Shown: positions 48,760-57,810, counted from the stretch's first letter. The stretch is DNA of 64,000 bases from Methanocella_A sp049676595 (GCF_049676595.1 NZ_CP187259.1:1302001-1366000); one strand, 5' to 3'. Notes: generated from the letters alone by a model not told the origin. Numbers and translations: made by a program.

Positions 48760-50196
48760 ATGGGAGTTCTAGAGGTTGTACAAGAAGTGATAAACACCGT
48801 TAACGGCTGGGTCTGGGGCCCTGTAATGCTGGTCCTGCTGGTCGGTACCGGCCTGTTGCTGACCCTTCGGCTGAGAGGCTTGCAGTTCAGGGAACTGCCT
48901 CATGCGTTTGCCATGATGATCCACTCGGTCAAGACCAGGAAATCTGATCAGGAGGGCGACATCCCCTCGTTCCACGCGCTATGTACCGCCCTGTCGGCCA
49001 CTGTCGGCACGGGTAACATTGCCGGTGTCGCTACTGCCATCGTGCTGGGCGGCCCGGGTGCGCTGTTCTGGATGTGGGTCACTGCTCTCGTAGGCATGGT
49101 GACCAAGTACTCTGAAGCAGTTCTTGCCGTGAAGTACAGGACTAAGAACGCTGACGGGACGATGTCCGGCGGCCCGATGTACTACATCGAGAAAGGGCTG
49201 AAGATGAAGTGGCTCGCCGTGCTGTTCGCGTTCTTCGGCATGATCGCAGCGTTTGGCATCGGGAGCATGGCGCAGGCTAACTCCGTTACAATGGCCATTA
49301 CTTCACAGATCTCTGTCGGCGGCAGCATCGATGTGCCCGTCCTCGGCAGCATCAATCTGCTGAGCATCGTCATCGGTGTTATCCTGGTACTGGTGACTGC
49401 ACTGGTCACCTTCGGCGGCATCAAGAGGATCGGCGAAGTCGCAGCGGTGCTGGTGCCCTTCATGGCCATTCTCTACATCACCGGCGGACTAATCGTGCTG
49501 GCACTGAACTTCTCGAAGATTCCGGATGCCCTCATGCTGGTCTTTACCTACGCTTTCTCGCCATATGCGGCAGTAGGCGGAGCAGCCGGCTACGCAGTCT
49601 CGCAGGCTGTGAGGTACGGTATGGCGAGAGGTGTCTTTTCCAACGAGGCAGGCCTGGGTAGCGCTCCCATCGCCTACGCTGCGGCAAAGACCAACAAGCC
49701 GGTCTACCAGGGCATGATAGCGATTACCGAAGTCTTCATCGACACGCTGATCATCTGCTCGATCACTGGCCTTGTCGTGCTGACCAGCGGCCTCTGGGAC
49801 GACGGCACGCTCACCAGCTCGGGCCTGACGATTGCGGCTTTCGGCCAGAGCCTCGGCGGCGTTGGCCTGATTGTCGTCATCATCTCCGCCATCCTGTTCG
49901 GGTACTCGACCATCATCGGCTGGGCATACTACGGGGAACAGTGCTTCCACTACCTGTTCGGCAACAAGATGAAGAATGTCTACAAGGTCGCCTTCCTCGC
50001 AGCGGTGCTGTTCGGTTCCGTGACCAAGGTCGGCCTGGTGTGGGACATTTCCGACACGTTCAACGGCATGATGGCCATACCCAACCTGATTGCTCTGCTG
50101 GCGCTGAGCGGAGTCGTCGTCGCGGAGACGAAGAAGTACTTCGACGAGCGCAAAGCAGGCAAGAAGGGCGGTATCGTCGACAAGGCACCTGCATAA
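48760..50196 (+). CDS. Sodium:alanine symporter (AGCS family)
   Basis: 478 residues, about eleven transmembrane helices, AGCS family of Na+-coupled alanine or glycine carriers in the cytoplasmic membrane. Family stretches: LSATVGTGNIAGVATAI near residue 75, FWMWVTALVGMVTKYSEA, MSGGPMYYIEKGLKMKW, and FSNEAGLGSAPIAYAAA. Length and all motifs are normal. Promoter CTATTTATCC near 48704, GAGGA before the ATG. A strong hairpin/U-tract terminator follows, so it is a single-gene unit. Confidence 0.94.
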   Translation: MGVLEVVQEVINTVNGWVWGPVMLVLLVGTGLLLTLRLRGLQFRELPHAFAMMIHSVKTRKSDQEGDIPSFHALCTALSATVGTGNIAGVATAIVLGGPGALFWMWVTALVGMVTKYSEAVLAVKYRTKNADGTMSGGPMYYIEKGLKMKWLAVLFAFFGMIAAFGIGSMAQANSVTMAITSQISVGGSIDVPVLGSINLLSIVIGVILVLVTALVTFGGIKRIGEVAAVLVPFMAILYITGGLIVLALNFSKIPDALMLVFTYAFSPYAAVGGAAGYAVSQAVRYGMARGVFSNEAGLGSAPIAYAAAKTNKPVYQGMIAITEVFIDTLIICSITGLVVLTSGLWDDGTLTSSGLTIAAFGQSLGGVGLIVVIISAILFGYSTIIGWAYYGEQCFHYLFGNKMKNVYKVAFLAAVLFGSVTKVGLVWDISDTFNGMMAIPNLIALLALSGVVVAETKKYFDERKAGKKGGIVDKAPA

Positions 50197-50198
50197 AC

Positions 50199-50224
50199 GG
50201 GGGCTTTTGCCCCCTTTCTTTTTT
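50199..50224 (+). terminator. Intrinsic terminator of the symporter
   Basis: GGGGGC-TTTT-GCCCCC followed by TTTCTTTTTT, starting 3 bases after the stop codon. A textbook stem and U-tract. Confidence 0.8.
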
Positions 50225-50339
50225 ATGATCAAGTAATCAGTCAGTTAGTCGAGCCCCGGAAGGACCTGGTGACCGGAGCTGCCGAGAAGAAGGTACAATA
50301 GTTCACCGAAAGCTTCATAAAATAGTTTTTATAAGAAGA

Positions 50340-50470
50340 AACTCTGACAATAGTAGGCAAACCGGCGCTCCCGGCGGCCGGCTTCTGAGTATTTCCGAAG
50401 CGTAAGCGCCGGGCCGGACTGTGCAGAAACGAGCCCGGACGCCGCAATCCTTAAGCTTGCGGGCGTCTAT
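50340..50470 (+). ncRNA. Possible structured RNA before TFS
   Basis: The 430-base gap between the symporter and TFS holds a TATA-like ATAAAATAGTTTTTATAA (50318-50335) and then GC-rich pairs: CCGGCGCT/AGCGCCGG (50362-50412) enclosing GCTTC/GAAGC, and GACGCCGCAA with TTGCGGGCGTC (50438-50467, one bulge). It may be a small RNA or the TFS leader. The strand is assumed from the TATA box and gene direction. No known family is recognised. Confidence 0.3.
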
Positions 50471-50626
50471 TCAAATTCTCACGGATGCCTGAGATGGCCG
50501 GTGATATCGATCTGCCGCAGGCTGAAGGCGCCGGCGAACCCGATGCTTGGTCCTGAACGGACAGGCGAGAAGCCGGGGTTGACTTTCGGCCAGTGCCGCA
50601 AGATCGTTTATGAGAGGAATACATTC

Positions 50627-50947
50627 ATGGAATTCTGTCCTAAATGCAAGAGTATTATGAGGCCGGGCGGTGGCGGCATGGTGAAGTGCCGCAAGTGCGG
50701 CCACGAGAAGAAGGCTCAGGCCGGCAACATGATCGTCGGCGGCCCCGTCAAGGATCAGGAGCGGGAGATCACAGTACTGGATGACAAGCAGGACGCAGGC
50801 CTGCCCACTACGGAAGATGTCAAGTGCCCTGACTGCGGGAACCAGAAAGCTTACTGGTGGCTGCGCCAGCTGCGCAGCGCCGATGAAAGCGAAGTGCGCT
50901 TTTTCCGCTGCACCCAGTGCGGCAAGACCTGGCGTGAGTACAATTAG
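50627..50947 (+). CDS. tfs: Transcription factor S (TFIIS-like)
   Basis: 106 residues with two zinc ribbons: EFCPKCKSIMRP..KCRKCGH at the start and CPDCGNQKAYWWLRQLRSAD..FFRCTQCGKTWREYN at the end. The C-terminal hairpin tip carries ADESE, the acidic pair that promotes RNA cleavage by stalled RNA polymerase. The ATG at 50627 has GAGAGGA 8 bases upstream, and a longer frame upstream is not used. Usually next to pcn in euryarchaea, as here. Confidence 0.95.
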   Translation: MEFCPKCKSIMRPGGGGMVKCRKCGHEKKAQAGNMIVGGPVKDQEREITVLDDKQDAGLPTTEDVKCPDCGNQKAYWWLRQLRSADESEVRFFRCTQCGKTWREYN

Positions 50948-50956
50948 AGCAACGTG

Positions 50957-50999
50957 CAGACCTGCATCGGCAGGTCTGAAACCTGCTGATGCAGGTCTG
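50957..50999 (+). promoter_or_regulatory. Long hairpin between tfs and pcn
   Basis: CAGACCTGCATC and GATGCAGGTCTG form a perfect 12-bp stem; the 19-base loop contains a second stem CAGGT/ACCTG. AGACCTGC/GCAGGTCT can form an alternative fold. It lies 10 bases after the tfs stop and 70 bases before pcn, without a clear U-tract. It may set the ratio of the two products as an attenuator, terminator or processing site. Confidence 0.55.
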
Positions 51000-51067
51000 G
51001 TATCAAAGCTTTTATTTATCTATAGGGATAACAACAGTTAGTAATAACCAAGGGCAAGGAATATAAC

Positions 51068-51808
51068 ATGTTCAAGGCGGCAATCAATGCAGAGGTCTTC
51101 AAGGACGCGATCGAGGCCGTATCGACTCTGGTCGACGAGGCCAAGTTCAGGATCACGAAGGACTCCATCTCCGCGCGCGCGGTTGATCCTGCCAACGTCG
51201 CCATGGTGGCATTCGACCTGAACGCGAAGGCGTTCGACACCTTCGAGGCTACCGATGGCGAGATAGGCATAGACCTGGTCCGGTTCATGGACATCCTCGG
51301 CATGACTGCCAGGGACGACCGGCTGGAGCTCAACCTCAACGAGGAGACTCGTAAGCTGGAGATTCGCACGGGGGGGCTTGCCTATACCCTGTCGCTGCTC
51401 GACCCCAGCTCCATCAGGAAAGAGCCGAAAGTACCGTCTCTCGAGCTGCCCGGAAAAATCGTGCTGAACGGCGCAGAGTTGAAGAGAGCTGTCAAGGCTG
51501 CGGAAAAAGTCTCGGACCACATGGCCCTGGGCGTGCAGGAAAAGACTTTCTATGTCGAGGCAGAGGGCGACCTGGACAAGGTGCGCCTCGAGATACCGGA
51601 ATCGAGCCTCATTTCTCTGCAGGCTACGAGCAACGTACGGTCTTTGTTCTCGCTGGACTACCTGAACGACATCGTCAAGTCGCTGGGCAAGGCTGAGCAG
51701 GTCAACATCGACCTGGGCAGCGATTACCCGGTCAAGTTCACCTTCAGCATCGCCAGTGGTAACGGCACTGTCATCTACCTGCTGGCGCCGAGAATCGAGT
51801 CTGAGTAA
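51068..51808 (+). CDS. pcn: DNA polymerase sliding clamp (PCNA)
   Basis: 246 residues, two-domain clamp that forms a homotrimer and holds polymerase, FEN1 and ligase on DNA. Family stretches: FKAAINAEVFKDAIEAVSTL, ISARAVDPANVAMVAFDL, the interdomain loop YTLSLLDPSSIRKEPKVPSL, and the C-terminal VIYLLAPRIESE. Full length, nothing missing. Upstream is tfs. The TATA-like CTTTTATTTATC at about 51008 suggests an additional own promoter. Confidence 0.97.
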   Translation: MFKAAINAEVFKDAIEAVSTLVDEAKFRITKDSISARAVDPANVAMVAFDLNAKAFDTFEATDGEIGIDLVRFMDILGMTARDDRLELNLNEETRKLEIRTGGLAYTLSLLDPSSIRKEPKVPSLELPGKIVLNGAELKRAVKAAEKVSDHMALGVQEKTFYVEAEGDLDKVRLEIPESSLISLQATSNVRSLFSLDYLNDIVKSLGKAEQVNIDLGSDYPVKFTFSIASGNGTVIYLLAPRIESE

Positions 51809-51829
51809 AGAAATATACAGGGAAAGGCT

Positions 51830-51850
51830 CAAGTTTGTTCCGCAAACTTG
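51830..51850. terminator. Bidirectional terminator between pcn and the KGG gene
   Basis: CAAGTTTG-TTCCG-CAAACTTG, an 8-bp perfect stem, lies between the two convergent stop codons, followed on the plus side by TTTTTTTATC. Confidence 0.65.
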
Positions 51851-51864
51851 ACGCCAGTGTTTTT

Positions 51865-52056
51865 TTATCTTCTTTCAGCTTCTTTCCCCTTCTGGATCAG
51901 TTCCCTCACTCTCTGGCCGCCTTTTACCCCGCCCTTGTGCCCTATATCCTCGTAGAACTTGCGATCGTGGGACTTTGAGGTTGCCTGGCCACCCTTGCGG
52001 CCTGCCTCTTTTACGGACATGCCGCCTTTATCTGTCACTTCCATCCTCCTGGCCAT
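51865..52056 (-). CDS. KGG-repeat stress protein, paralog 2
   Basis: 63 residues: ARRMEVTDKGGMSVKEAGRK, then GGQATSKSHDRKFYEDIGHK and GGVKGGQRVRELIQKGKEAE. Closely related to the protein at 29707-29913 (HxxxFYE(E/D)IGHKGG, GGQRV(K/R)ELI(E/Q)KGKE). Hydrophilic, likely disordered; stress role inferred from KGG relatives. It lies on the opposite strand between pcn and priL, which in many euryarchaea are adjacent to each other. Confidence 0.75.
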   Translation of the reverse strand: MARRMEVTDKGGMSVKEAGRKGGQATSKSHDRKFYEDIGHKGGVKGGQRVRELIQKGKEAERR

Positions 52057-52336
52057 ATCATCACCAGAATCTCATCCGTAGTATATTGAAATTAAAATGA
52101 CCCGTAGAAAAAACAAAACTTGGACCTGTTGGTCCTGAATGTGGACAGAACGCGAACACCAGCCGGAGCTCGGTGGTTTAATCCAGAGCGTCAAGGGCCG
52201 GCCGATTGCAGGCACTGGAATTGAAAACCCTTTTTTACACTCTCCCGGGAAACTTTTAAAAAGATTTTTACATATGGCCCGGCCATTATTACAGGAACAG
52301 CTTATGCTGCGATAGTCCGCAAGAGGAGCATCTGTC

Positions 52337-53440
52337 ATGGACACGGTTGGTTTTGCCAAGTATCCGTTTACCCAGGAAGCGCTGTCCTACGTCAGGGACC
52401 GCAACTACTCTATGGCAGATATAGTCCAGAAGCCGGCTTATGGGCAGGTGCGGACCAGGGCTAAAAAAAGGGTCCTTACCTCTATTAAGGGTGAGGCTCA
52501 GGCAGACGATCTGCTGCCTGATCCGGAGCGGGAACTGCTCTCGTATCCGGTTGCCCGCATGCTGGTGGCGATGACCGAAGACCAGTACTTGATGAAACGG
52601 TTTGCCCTGTGGGAATCCAAGCGGGCATACACCTTGCTGCTGGGCGAAAGCGAGAGTGGCCTCCTGGATGTAGGCCGGGACTTCGGCATATCTGCCAGGA
52701 CTAAAGACCGTGAGTTCATCATCCACTTCACCGACTATCTCCGGTATGCGGCCGGGCTGCGTAACCTGGAGTGGAAGCTGATCAACAGAAAGGTCGTATC
52801 TGGCATGGTCTACGTATCCCGGGAAGCTTTCGCCCGCCTGCTGGAAGAGGCGGTCAGAGATAAAATCCAGGCCAGCTTCGGGGCTAAGGTGCCGGCAGAA
52901 ATTAAGTCCGTTCTCGAGCCTTATATGCTGGAGATCCGGGAAGCCCTCGATAAGCTCAAGAGCGAAAAAGGACTGGCTGGCGAGGGCGAAGTAACCCAGG
53001 ACTCTTTCCCGCCGTGCATGAGGAACCTGCTGGCCGACCTGCAGAAGGGCATCAACCTGCCACACACGGCCCGGTTCGCATTGACATCCTTCCTCGCCAA
53101 CATCGGCCTTGATAAGGATGCAATTATGGACCTGTACCGGCTGGCCCCCGACTTCCGGGAGGACCTCACCCACTACCAGGTACAACACATCACGGGCAGC
53201 AGCGGCACAGAGTATACCTGTCCCGGGTGCAAGACCATGATGACCTACGGCAACTGCATCGGCAAGAACAAGTTCTGCGAGTACGTCACCCATCCGCTGT
53301 CCTACTACCGCAAATCCCAGCGGCGGAGGGCGAAAGATGTGGCCGCTGCCCAGGCGTTCAAAGGAAGCAAGGATAAGGCTGTCAATGATACTGCCGCTGA
53401 GAACGTCCAGGTAGAGACTGGTAACTTGCCGGGTAATTGA
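52337..53440 (+). CDS. priL: DNA primase large subunit PriL
   Basis: 367 residues, the iron-sulfur subunit of the archaeal two-subunit primase that regulates primer length with PriS (absent here). N-terminal helical domain (FAKYPFTQEALSYVRDRNYS), and C-terminal 4Fe-4S domain with cysteines in FPPCMRNLLADLQ, YTCPGCKTMMTYGNC and KNKFCEYVTHPLSYY. The last 50 residues (SKDKAVNDTAAENVQVE...) form a disordered tail beyond the family. GAGGAG before the ATG. Confidence 0.95.
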   Translation: MDTVGFAKYPFTQEALSYVRDRNYSMADIVQKPAYGQVRTRAKKRVLTSIKGEAQADDLLPDPERELLSYPVARMLVAMTEDQYLMKRFALWESKRAYTLLLGESESGLLDVGRDFGISARTKDREFIIHFTDYLRYAAGLRNLEWKLINRKVVSGMVYVSREAFARLLEEAVRDKIQASFGAKVPAEIKSVLEPYMLEIREALDKLKSEKGLAGEGEVTQDSFPPCMRNLLADLQKGINLPHTARFALTSFLANIGLDKDAIMDLYRLAPDFREDLTHYQVQHITGSSGTEYTCPGCKTMMTYGNCIGKNKFCEYVTHPLSYYRKSQRRRAKDVAAAQAFKGSKDKAVNDTAAENVQVETGNLPGN

Positions 53441-53499
53441 AGCCTGTCGTGCTGAAGCCCCTGAGCCTGCGAACGTTGACGAAGACCGCGGTGTGTCAT

Positions 53500-54140
53500 A
53501 GTCACAGATTGCCAGTATACTCGTGCCGGGAGTGTAACCGGTGGTCCGGTGTTACAGCCTTGTTTGGGCTATCGTGGGTAGCACGAAAACACTAAACTAC
53601 TTTTTTAGAGGGACACTAAAACCCTAATACTCTAAGGTGCACGGCTAAAACACGAACTGCCCCAAGGCACTATCAATCGACAAAATGCACGAAGGGCACG
53701 GTCTAAAAACACGAACAAGTGCCGCGAATGCGCAAAGACACCAAACTAAAACACAGTTGAACAAGCAGTAGCCATCATTGACAGGCATCAGGAATATTGT
53801 GCGGCTGCATGGTAAAAGAAGTCACGGCAGAGGTAAGGCGAAATGGTTGTTTGTTTTAACTTGGTGTCTTAGTGATTTCGCGGAACTTGTTCGTGTTTTT
53901 AAACCGTGTATTGGTGTCCTTCGAGCTTTAACCGGTGCCTTCGTGCAATTCGTGATTTAGCCGTGAATCTTTGGGATTTCGGGCACTTTGTGTCCATCTA
54001 AAAACGATTTTCGTGTCTTTGTGCTACCCACGCAAATCCAAGCAAGGGCAGAGCACCGGGCAGTCCTGTAACCACAAGCCAAACAAGCGCGGGGATACTT
54101 GGAATCTGTGACTCTGGCACAGCGCAGCATTCACACTGTT
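53500..54140. repeat. 614-bp inverted repeat of CACGAA-type words, plus a CACAGATT-family end
   Basis: Fills the gap between the convergent priL and RecJ-like genes. AGTCACAGATT (53500-53510) and AATCTGTGACT (54103-54113) close the palindrome. Inside, CGTGGGTAGCACGAA pairs with TTTGTGCTACCCACG (the stems tolerate mismatches), and AAAACACGAACAAGTGCCGC with CGCGGAACTTGTTCGTGTTT. The loop is around 53760-53850. GGCACAGCGCAGC at 54116-54128 is the end of the family at 4.5 and 24.6 kb. A 60-codon frame inside (53778-53960) has no support. Confidence 0.82.
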
Positions 54141-54242
54141 GTCTCAAGCTGTTTTCATTTGTTGAAAATTACGTAATGTTTGTTAGGTGCAAGGAGCACG
54201 GTAGCCCGTGCCTCTGGCACCATATTCACCCTTGTTATACTT

Positions 54243-56351
54243 TTAGCCAAGCGGATCTTGGCCGATCTTCTGCGTCATCTTCTCGAGGACTTCCTTTCTC
54301 ATACCCTCGACGAACTTGATCGAGCCCACCACGAGGTGGCCGCCGCCGTTGACGCCGCCGCCCTTGATTTCCTCGCGTAGTTCCCTGACCATCCTGGGGA
54401 TGTTCATCAGTACGCCGCGGCTGCGGAGCACTGCGAAGTCGGGGCCGAAGCCCAGCGTAATGACGGGCTTGCCTTCGTTCTTCTTACACATGCGATCGTG
54501 GATCTCGCCGGTCATCTTGCCCGGGGGCGGGAAGGTGAACCTGTGGGCGAAGAGCTCCACGTCGATGGCGTGTAGTAAGGCGCCGTTAGGCAGGTCCATG
54601 ACTTTCACGTGGGGCATGGAGGCGTCCATCTGGTCGTTGATCATCTTGTTGGCGTGCTCGGTGAGCAGGTCGACGAGCTCCCGGTGGCGCTTTGCGCTGC
54701 CGAAGTTGAGGATGTCGTTGACGATGCCTCTGCCGTCGTTGTACCTGAGCCAGAACTGCTCGAAGTCCAGGGCTAAAGCGATCTTTTTCAGTTCGTCCTC
54801 AGAGTACTTGTCCTTGACGAGCTCCAGGTATTTCGCCCTCTCCGGAGCTTCCGACCTGTCGCCTACTGCTGCCACTGCCGCGAGGTGCTTGATCTCCTCG
54901 GTGACGTCCGGGTTGATCATCCGGGCGAGCTCTGTGCCGAGCATGCCGGCGGTGATGCCGAAGTCCCCTCCGGCGTGGTACGGGTTGACGTGGCCCTTAA
55001 GGTATGGGTCTACGATGGCGTCCGGGTGGTGGTGGTCCACGACCAGGAGGTCGATGTCGTATACTTTGGTGTACCTGTACGCGTCGATGTCCTCTTCGGT
55101 AGAGCCGTTGTCCATCAGGACGATCAAGGGCATGCGCTGGCCGAACCTCTGGTTGTCTTCCAGGGCCATGACCAGGTCCTTGTTCACGTCTTCCAGCTCG
55201 TAGAACGGCGCCTTCGAGGGCGACCGGGAGAAGAAGTGGTGTTCGGCATCGGAGTCGCCCTGTTCTCTGATTAACGGCAGGCAGGCGCGCTCGACGGCTA
55301 CGCCGGCGCAGATACCGTCGGCATCTGCGTGGTGCCTGATGATGATCGGCTCCGACTTGAGAATCGCTTTTCTGATGTGAAGGGCGACCTTCTCCATCTG
55401 AGGCCTGAGCTTCTCCAGCACTTCGCTCTGGACGAGGAAGTCCACGTGCGGAGGTGCTGCCCTCTTGTCGATGGCCTCTTCGATGACCTGCTTGATCTTC
55501 GCTGCATCGTCGCCGCCCAGCTTTTTCATGTCCAGCACTTCGAGCTGGAGGCCGTTGTTCCGCTTGGTGACTTCGCCGATGACCCTGACCATGTCTTCTA
55601 AGCCGACGTCCGGGAACGCCCTCGCTCCGGCTTCTACGAAGGCTGCGCAGGACACCGAGCTTTCCTCGTCTGCCACCGTGAAGATGGTGGGGCCGCTGGT
55701 CTGCTTGACCTGAACTACTTCGCCGCTGATACTGACCAGCTTGTTGACGAACTTTGCCACGTCGGAGGACTTAGTCCTCGGGAGATTCTTCTCCACCTCG
55801 ACGACCTGGAAAGAAGTCACTTTGTGCGGTAAAAGATCGAAGTTACCGTTCGGCTTGATGGAGTTGATCTTGACGATGACGTCTTCGCCCGGCACATAAG
55901 GCCGGTGGACGTTGCTCGAGTGGATGAGGCCCTTGGTCTGATCGTTCAGGTTCACAAAGACGCCGAAATCGGCGAGGTTCGCTACTTTGCCGAAGTACGC
56001 CTTGCCGACCTCGAGGTCCGATACGTCGCATGCCGGAGTCAGCTTGTAGACCGGGTGAACGCTCTTGCAGTTTTCACACACTGTCTGCCCGGGCAGGGCC
56101 GGCTTACCGCAGATGTCGCAGTCCGCGAGCTTACCAGTGCCTGCACAGTCCTTGCACTTCTCCCTCTCCTGGAATTTGCCGCTTCCCTTACACTTGGGGC
56201 AGAAGCCGCCGAGCATGCCCTTGAGGTCCTTCTCGGACATCTGCATGAGGTTCATGCTCTTGACCTTACCCTGGCCGCCGCAGGCAGGACAGGTCTGCTC
56301 TCCTTTGATGACATAGCCCTTTCCCTGGCATGTCGGACATTCAGTACTCAT
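54243..56351 (-). CDS. RecJ-like DHH-family nuclease with zinc ribbons and S1 domain
   Basis: 702 residues from the ATG at 56351 (STECPTCQGKGYV). Domains in order: DnaJ-type and C4 zinc ribbons (residues 4-85: CPTCQGKGYV, CPACGGQGKV, CPKCKGSGKF, CDICGKPALPGQTVCENC); an S1/OB domain (GKAYFGKVANLADFGVFVNL); a second OB region (SISGEVVQVKQTSGPTIFTV); and the DHH core with IIRHHADADGICAGVA and LLVVDHHHPDAIV, ending in a DHHA1-like part (GGGVNGGGHLVVGSIKF). Related to archaeal RecJ-like/GAN proteins linked to the replisome. An upstream start at 56417 is less likely. The substrate may be RNA or DNA. Confidence 0.9.
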   Translation of the reverse strand: MSTECPTCQGKGYVIKGEQTCPACGGQGKVKSMNLMQMSEKDLKGMLGGFCPKCKGSGKFQEREKCKDCAGTGKLADCDICGKPALPGQTVCENCKSVHPVYKLTPACDVSDLEVGKAYFGKVANLADFGVFVNLNDQTKGLIHSSNVHRPYVPGEDVIVKINSIKPNGNFDLLPHKVTSFQVVEVEKNLPRTKSSDVAKFVNKLVSISGEVVQVKQTSGPTIFTVADEESSVSCAAFVEAGARAFPDVGLEDMVRVIGEVTKRNNGLQLEVLDMKKLGGDDAAKIKQVIEEAIDKRAAPPHVDFLVQSEVLEKLRPQMEKVALHIRKAILKSEPIIIRHHADADGICAGVAVERACLPLIREQGDSDAEHHFFSRSPSKAPFYELEDVNKDLVMALEDNQRFGQRMPLIVLMDNGSTEEDIDAYRYTKVYDIDLLVVDHHHPDAIVDPYLKGHVNPYHAGGDFGITAGMLGTELARMINPDVTEEIKHLAAVAAVGDRSEAPERAKYLELVKDKYSEDELKKIALALDFEQFWLRYNDGRGIVNDILNFGSAKRHRELVDLLTEHANKMINDQMDASMPHVKVMDLPNGALLHAIDVELFAHRFTFPPPGKMTGEIHDRMCKKNEGKPVITLGFGPDFAVLRSRGVLMNIPRMVRELREEIKGGGVNGGGHLVVGSIKFVEGMRKEVLEKMTQKIGQDPLG

Positions 56352-56584
56352 GATAATAACCTTATAAATTTGCTCGCAGCGAACACCTTGAGGATTTAAT
56401 ATATATTTTCCCCTCAAATATTGCCGCCGCAGGCCGTACGCCGTACGCTACGTGATCTGCTCCCGATAGAAAGAGCTGGGTTGCGCAGGCAGTACACTAT
56501 GAAGCCTCTGGCTATATAAAGATGTTGAGAAAAGGTGAGCGGGCGAGGCTCCTCCCGGAGCCTAAAGGCGCCTACTAGCGCCGC

Positions 56585-57268
56585 TCACTCGTAAGCCATG
56601 TGGCTGAAGTAGGTGTACACTTCCTCAGTGGGGTACTTGATCGCCTGCGCGAGGATCAGGCCGGTCTCCGTATCGTAGGTGATGTGGAACTCTGCTCCGG
56701 TGCCCGGTATGCTGGAGGCCAGTGTCGTCGCCTGGTAAGTCTTCCCATTCAGCTCGTAAGGCATGGTTGCGACTAGTGTGTAAGGCTCACCGTTTGTGCC
56801 AGTGACCGATCCAGCAGGATTTGCGGGGTTGATCCAGAACCTGTAATCGTGGGTGCCTCCGTCATATGCCGTCCACTGCGCAGTGATCGGTTCCAGCCCG
56901 GTGTTCGGGATGGTGACCGAGGTGGTACCGGAGAACGCGTTGCCGTCGACGGAATCTACTTTGTACTTCCAGACCGTCTGGACGGGACTGTTGTACTGGC
57001 CGTCCTTGACGAATGCTGAATAGCCATCGTAGTACACCGTAAGCCCTGGCTTAATCCAGTCAGGCGTGGCTGGCTGCCATTGTGTTTCGTCGTAACCCGG
57101 GATATAGTCGCCGTAGCCGTCGCCGCCGTCGCCGCCAACACCGTTGCCGTAATCTGGCTGCTGCGCCCCGTAGCCGCCAGGGTTGTTTTCCCGTGCCAGC
57201 AGGCAGCAGCAGCCGCAGAGTATCAGCGAGATCAGGACGATCGATAAAGCGAGCAATTTAATTTTCAT
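56585..57268 (-). CDS. Secreted lipoprotein-like protein, unknown
   Basis: About 227 residues. The signal is KIKLLALSIVLISLILCGCCC, with a lipobox-like LCGC cluster. A Gly/Tyr/Asp-rich linker follows (GGYGAQQPDYGNGVGGDGGD), then a beta-rich domain (WIKPGLTVYYDGYSAFVKDG, HITYDTETGLILAQAIKYP). The longer frame from 57307 adds 13 residues ahead of the signal, so I use the ATG at 57268 with GGTGGTTCCC upstream. Anchored outside the cell; function not known. Independent unit with an AT-rich promoter. Confidence 0.75.
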   Translation of the reverse strand: MKIKLLALSIVLISLILCGCCCLLARENNPGGYGAQQPDYGNGVGGDGGDGYGDYIPGYDETQWQPATPDWIKPGLTVYYDGYSAFVKDGQYNSPVQTVWKYKVDSVDGNAFSGTTSVTIPNTGLEPITAQWTAYDGGTHDYRFWINPANPAGSVTGTNGEPYTLVATMPYELNGKTYQATTLASSIPGTGAEFHITYDTETGLILAQAIKYPTEEVYTYFSHMAYE

Positions 57269-57442
57269 CGGGAACCACCTTGATACTGCTTTGTAATCGG
57301 CAAACATAAGCGTTTTTATTTCAATTGTGAAATTAATTTATGCTGACCGGGTCGTGATAACCGGTTGTCGGTTGCTGTATATCCGCACGGATTCGAGAAA
57401 CCTATTAACTCCTACGGATCAATCCTTTTATGGTGATATGTC

Positions 57443-57718
57443 ATGGCAGTAATTTCGGGACCTGAAAGAGAGGTGCTGATGTACCTTAAATCCTCGCTGC
57501 ACCACAACAAGTTCGACGGCGTGAAAGCGAGCGAGATCGCCAACAATATCGATAAGCCAGTCCAGGACGTGATCGCAGCCTGCGAGACGCTCGAGCAAAA
57601 AGACCTCGCCGCCATAGAAAAGCGGGAGATGAGCGGCGGCAAGGCCACAGACCTGGAGATCCACATCAAAGAGCACGGCCTGGACTTCCTGAGGAAAGAG
57701 AAAGGCATACCCATCTAA
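57443..57718 (+). CDS. Small winged-helix protein
   Basis: 91 residues, one winged-helix domain: SGPEREVLMYLKSSLHHNKF, VKASEIANNIDKPVQDVIAA, CETLEQKDLAAIEKREMSGG, and a final helix EHGLDFLRKEKGIPI. Probably a DNA-binding regulator, target unknown; it could also be a subunit of a larger complex. Promoter-like CCTTTTATGGTGATATG just upstream, with GGTGATAT as ribosome site. Confidence 0.75.
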   Translation: MAVISGPEREVLMYLKSSLHHNKFDGVKASEIANNIDKPVQDVIAACETLEQKDLAAIEKREMSGGKATDLEIHIKEHGLDFLRKEKGIPI

Positions 57719-57810
57719 ACCTTTACTACAATACTTTTTTGATTAATAAAAAACGCTTTTATGGTAATCTTCATTATTAATTAGAGCAATAGCTAGGCCG
57801 GGTAGGTATT

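Noticed and set aside
53778..53960. 60-codon frame between priL and the RecJ-like gene
   Set aside because: It lies in the loop and right arm of a palindrome and has no support from motifs or ribosome site.
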